Shown in pieces: positions 62,081 to 64,000 of a DNA stretch of 64,000 nucleotides. Positions within the stretch are counted from its first letter, which is position 1, and the number at the start of each line of letters is the position of its first letter. A model generated the notes under the pieces. The model was not told the origin of the DNA, did not search any database, and saw nothing but the letters and a program-made list of their open reading frames with translations. Made by a program: the position numbers and the translations under genes. This stretch comes from Flavobacterium foetidum (GTDB lineage: Bacteria > Bacteroidota > Bacteroidia > Flavobacteriales > Flavobacteriaceae), in the NCBI RefSeq assembly GCF_004634245.1, contig NZ_SJTF01000003.1, forward strand, positions 248,001-312,000, read 5' to 3'.

Positions 62081-62105
62081 TGGGTTCGAGTACTGCTCTC
62101 CCCAC
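62081..62105 (+). other. tRNA-3'-end-like sequence (possible attachment-site remnant)
   Basis: GGGTTCGAGTACTGCTCTCCCCAC resembles a tRNA T-loop and acceptor 3' strand. The T-stem does not pair (base after the loop is A, not C), and no 5' part of a tRNA is found upstream. It occupies the position that tRNA-Ser has in the first module, so it may be a degenerate attP/attL core. Confidence 0.45.
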
Positions 62106-62171
62106 AAAATGGGTAAAAGAAGCCGAAACGAAAGTTTTTCAATCTTTTCAAAAACCCATAAAAAACGTGGT

Positions 62172-62206
62172 AAAGCCTGCAAATCTAATGATTCGCAGGC
62201 TTTTTT
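62172..62206 (+). terminator. Terminator hairpin in the second integration module
   Basis: AAGCCTGCAAATC pairs with GATTCGCAGGCTT around TAAT and is followed by TTTT. The stem sequence is a diverged version of that after tRNA-Ser. Confidence 0.75.
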
Positions 62207-62261
62207 CATTTCATCCTGCTTTTCATATTTTTTAAAACTGCCCAAAATCTCTATGGCAGAA

Positions 62262-62296
62262 TCGTGGCACTTTCATGTGTCGGGAAAATGTGCCAC
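62262..62296. promoter_or_regulatory. Candidate arm-type sites of the second integrase
   Basis: TCGTGGCAC (62262-62270) and GTGCCAC (62290-62296) form an inverted pair 100 bp upstream of the integrase, in the same relative place as the sites of module 1. Confidence 0.4.
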
Positions 62297-62397
62297 AGAA
62301 TTTGAAACAATCCCTTACAAACAAAGGGGTTAACGAGGTTAACGACTTGTTTTTTTGACGCTATAATTCTACATTTATTAATCTAAAAAGCTGAATT

Positions 62398-63416
62398 ATG
62401 TTAGAAAACAGTTTTGGGTTGGTTTTCTTTTTGAAAATACCCCGCAAAGAGAGTAAAATTAGAACGGTTTATTTCAGGATAACCGTAGACGGCATTCCAA
62501 AAGAAGCATCGACAAAGAGAAAATGGGACATTACGCGATGGGACCAAAAGGGAGAACGAGCAGTCGGCTCTAAAGAAGATGCAAAGTCTTTAAACTTCTT
62601 CCTAGATTCATTGACAATAAAAATCAATGAAATCAAAACTGAAATGTTGTACAGCGGAAAATCAATAACTGCTGAAAAAATCATGGATCAAATTCTTGGA
62701 AGAACTGCACCAAAGATCAAAGTGATGGAAGAATTCCAAAAGCATAACGATGAAATGCAGGCGCTTCTTGGAAAAGGTTATGCAAAAGGCACTCTTGACA
62801 GATTTACAATCACTAAAAACCATTTGACAGCTTTCATTAAATTCAAGTTTAAAAAAGAAGATGTTGAATTTTCGGATTTGAATCTTGAGTTTGTCAAGGA
62901 CTTTGAGTTTTATCTCAGAACAGTGCGCGACTGCAGCAATAACACAACGCTTAAGTACATTGCAAATTTCAAAAAGATTGTAATCCGCGCGATTGATAAG
63001 GAATTAATCTCCAAGGATCCTTTTAAGAACTTTAAGGGGCGAAAAACAAAACTGGTGAAGAAACCGCTTACCACCCAGGAACTGTATGAACTGGAAAGGC
63101 ATTATTTTACCACTGACAGGCTCAATGTTGTCAGGGACGTGTTTGTATTCCAATGCTACACTGGACTTGCTTACATAGATGCTTACCAGTTAAAAAAAAC
63201 TGATATCAAGGAAGGCATTGACGGAAATCTTTGGATTATGTCAGAAAGACAGAAAACAAATTCAACGACCAATGTACCGCTTCTGCCTCAGGCACTTAAA
63301 ATCATTAATAAATATAAAGAACATAAACTCTGCATTCAGCGCGGAACTGTCCTGCCTGTTTCTTCCAACCAAAAGATGAATGAATATCTGAAAGAGATAG
63401 CAATTTTGTGCGGTTT
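62398..63416 (+). pseudogene. Second tyrosine recombinase, 3'-truncated by an IS6-type element
   Basis: The first 340 residues are a clear homologue of integrase 1 (start MLENSFGLVFFLKIPRKESK, core RDCSNNTTLKYIANFKK, box I CYTGLAYIDAYQ). Similarity stops after KEIAILCG at about 63416. The remaining reading frame to 63525 is IS sequence read by chance. The catalytic H-x-x-R, second His and Tyr are therefore lost. The gene should be inactive. Confidence 0.88.
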
Positions 63417-64000
63417 GATTCTGTCGCATCTGGCATGTAAATTCGAAAGAAATCAGAAACCCGGAAATTATGCAGCCAATTTACAAAATGATTTGAACAT
63501 GCTTATTCCTGGCTTAAGCATCTGATTTTTTCTCAACATATGTACAACTTCTATTCCACTTAATGTTCGTCTGGCCGATTCAAAACTTTTAAAACCCAGA
63601 CCGTTCTGTATCCGCCATTTTATAAAACGATGATCCTGCTCAACAATATTGTTCAGATACTTACACTGCCTAATCTTTATATTCGAAAATGATCGTTTGT
63701 TGTAAACCCTTATTGCGCTGGTGTTAGAGCCACTTTTGTCTATATTTATTACCGTTGGCCGGCAATTATTCTTTATCGCTTTTATTAAAAATGACTGTGC
63801 GCTCATTCTCTGTCTTCTTCTGGTCAAAAGAAAATCCACCGTATTACCACATTTATCAACAGCCCGATATAAATAACACCAAATACCTTTAACTTTTATG
63901 TAGGTTTCATCCATTCTCCAGCTCACTCCCACTCTGTTCTTTCGCTTTTTCATCTGAGATTCAATCATTGGGCTAAATTTAAACACTCAACGTTGAATCG
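63417..64000. mobile_element. IS6-family insertion sequence (right part outside window)
   Basis: The junction within the integrase reads GATTCTGTCGCATCTGGCATG, similar to IS6-family terminal repeats (GGxxCTGTTGCA type). The minus strand then encodes an IS6-like transposase. Only one end is in the window, so direct target repeats cannot be checked. Confidence 0.75.
63468..64000 (-). pseudogene. IS6-family transposase with premature stop, partial
   Basis: The open part encodes WRMDETYIKVKGIWCYLYRA, NIDKSGSNTSAI and NNIVEQDHRFIKWR, giving all three D-D-E residues. GFKSFESARRTLSGIE follows. Upstream, the minus strand reads Ile-Gln-Arg-stop-Val-Phe at 63998-63984, where IS6 proteins have T-I-x-R-W-V. 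So a TGA at 63987-63989 probably replaces a Trp TGG codon. Translation from the GTG at 63984-63986 would lack the N-terminal DNA-binding part. The 5' end lies beyond the window. Confidence 0.8.

Larger units (their letters stand above)
61983..62397. other. Second att-like control region
   Basis: After the integrase, 415 bp hold a tRNA-3'-end-like sequence (62081), a terminator hairpin (62172) and arm-like motifs (62262-62296). They occur in the same order as between the tRNA-Ser and integrase 1. The final 60 bp before the second integrase (CTATAATTCTACATTTATTAATC type) match those before the first. No ORF is credible here. Confidence 0.6.

Noticed and set aside
62081..62105. Possible complete tRNA gene
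   Set aside because: Only the T-loop/acceptor-like part is visible, the T-stem does not pair, and there is no D or anticodon arm.
62109..62333. Plus-strand 74-codon frame
   Set aside because: It overlaps the att-like region and terminator hairpin of the second integration module.
63417..63525. C-terminal tail of the second integrase frame
   Set aside because: This part is IS6 sequence read by chance, not native integrase.

Overview
The window looks like a chromosomal segment of a Flavobacterium-like member of the Bacteroidota. The signs are low-GC DNA, TAnnTTTG-type -7 promoter boxes (established for Bacteroidota), weak Shine-Dalgarno signals, SusC/SusD pairs, a type 9 secretion sorting domain, GldA/GldFG-like proteins, FecI/FecR pairs, a hybrid two-component system and Bacteroidota-type integrases. 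Species cannot be fixed from the sequence alone.

Region 1 (1-19.6 kb) reads as core chromosome. It holds the start of an FAD-linked oxidase, a membrane acyltransferase, an MscS channel and a small lipoprotein. A cell-wall recycling group follows (anmK, DigH/GHL10-like glycosidase, AmpG-like permease, GNAT, NagZ-like GH3). Next is a redox group (AhpC peroxiredoxin, thioredoxin-like protein, small acidic protein, Tpx). The last run is tight and co-directional: DgkA, FtsK, LolA, LptF/G, RibBA with a degenerate GTP cyclohydrolase II half, and a thioesterase. Intergenic spaces carry several interspersed repeat families, including a striking array of 98-bp hairpin units at 4597-5074.

Region 2 (19.6-60.5 kb) lies between two tRNA-Ser(TGA) genes. 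These sit in direct repeats of about 264 bp that differ by one inserted base. I interpret the 40.7-kb interval as a genomic island or composite of islands. It begins with two remnants of ISL3-like transposase 3' ends, a decayed gene fragment and a MITE-like element. Its cargo is: a T9SS-exported protein; an ECF sigma/anti-sigma/SusC/SusD/ABC/GldFG/M16 peptidase locus; a repeat-containing lipoprotein; a FecI/FecR/TonB receptor locus followed by an OB-fold/DUF5777/cytochrome c/YceI operon; a second MITE copy that cuts off a PepSY-protein remnant; and a complete beta-1,4-galactan utilisation locus (GH2, two GH53, SusE-, SusD- and SusC-like proteins and a divergent hybrid two-component regulator).

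Region 3 (60.5-64 kb) is an integration hotspot. An intact tyrosine recombinase follows the second tRNA-Ser. A related but diverged module comes next (tRNA-3'-end-like sequence, terminator hairpin, arm-type motifs and a second integrase). That integrase is cut by an IS6-family element, whose transposase itself carries a nonsense codon.

Most distinctive points: the tRNA-Ser-bounded island with repeated att-int modules; a MITE family that abuts decayed genes at both copies; a shared 9-bp motif that may tie the FecI-type sigma factor to a surface cytochrome/YceI operon; and a SusCD system coupled to GldA/GldFG-like ABC proteins and an M16 peptidase instead of carbohydrate enzymes.
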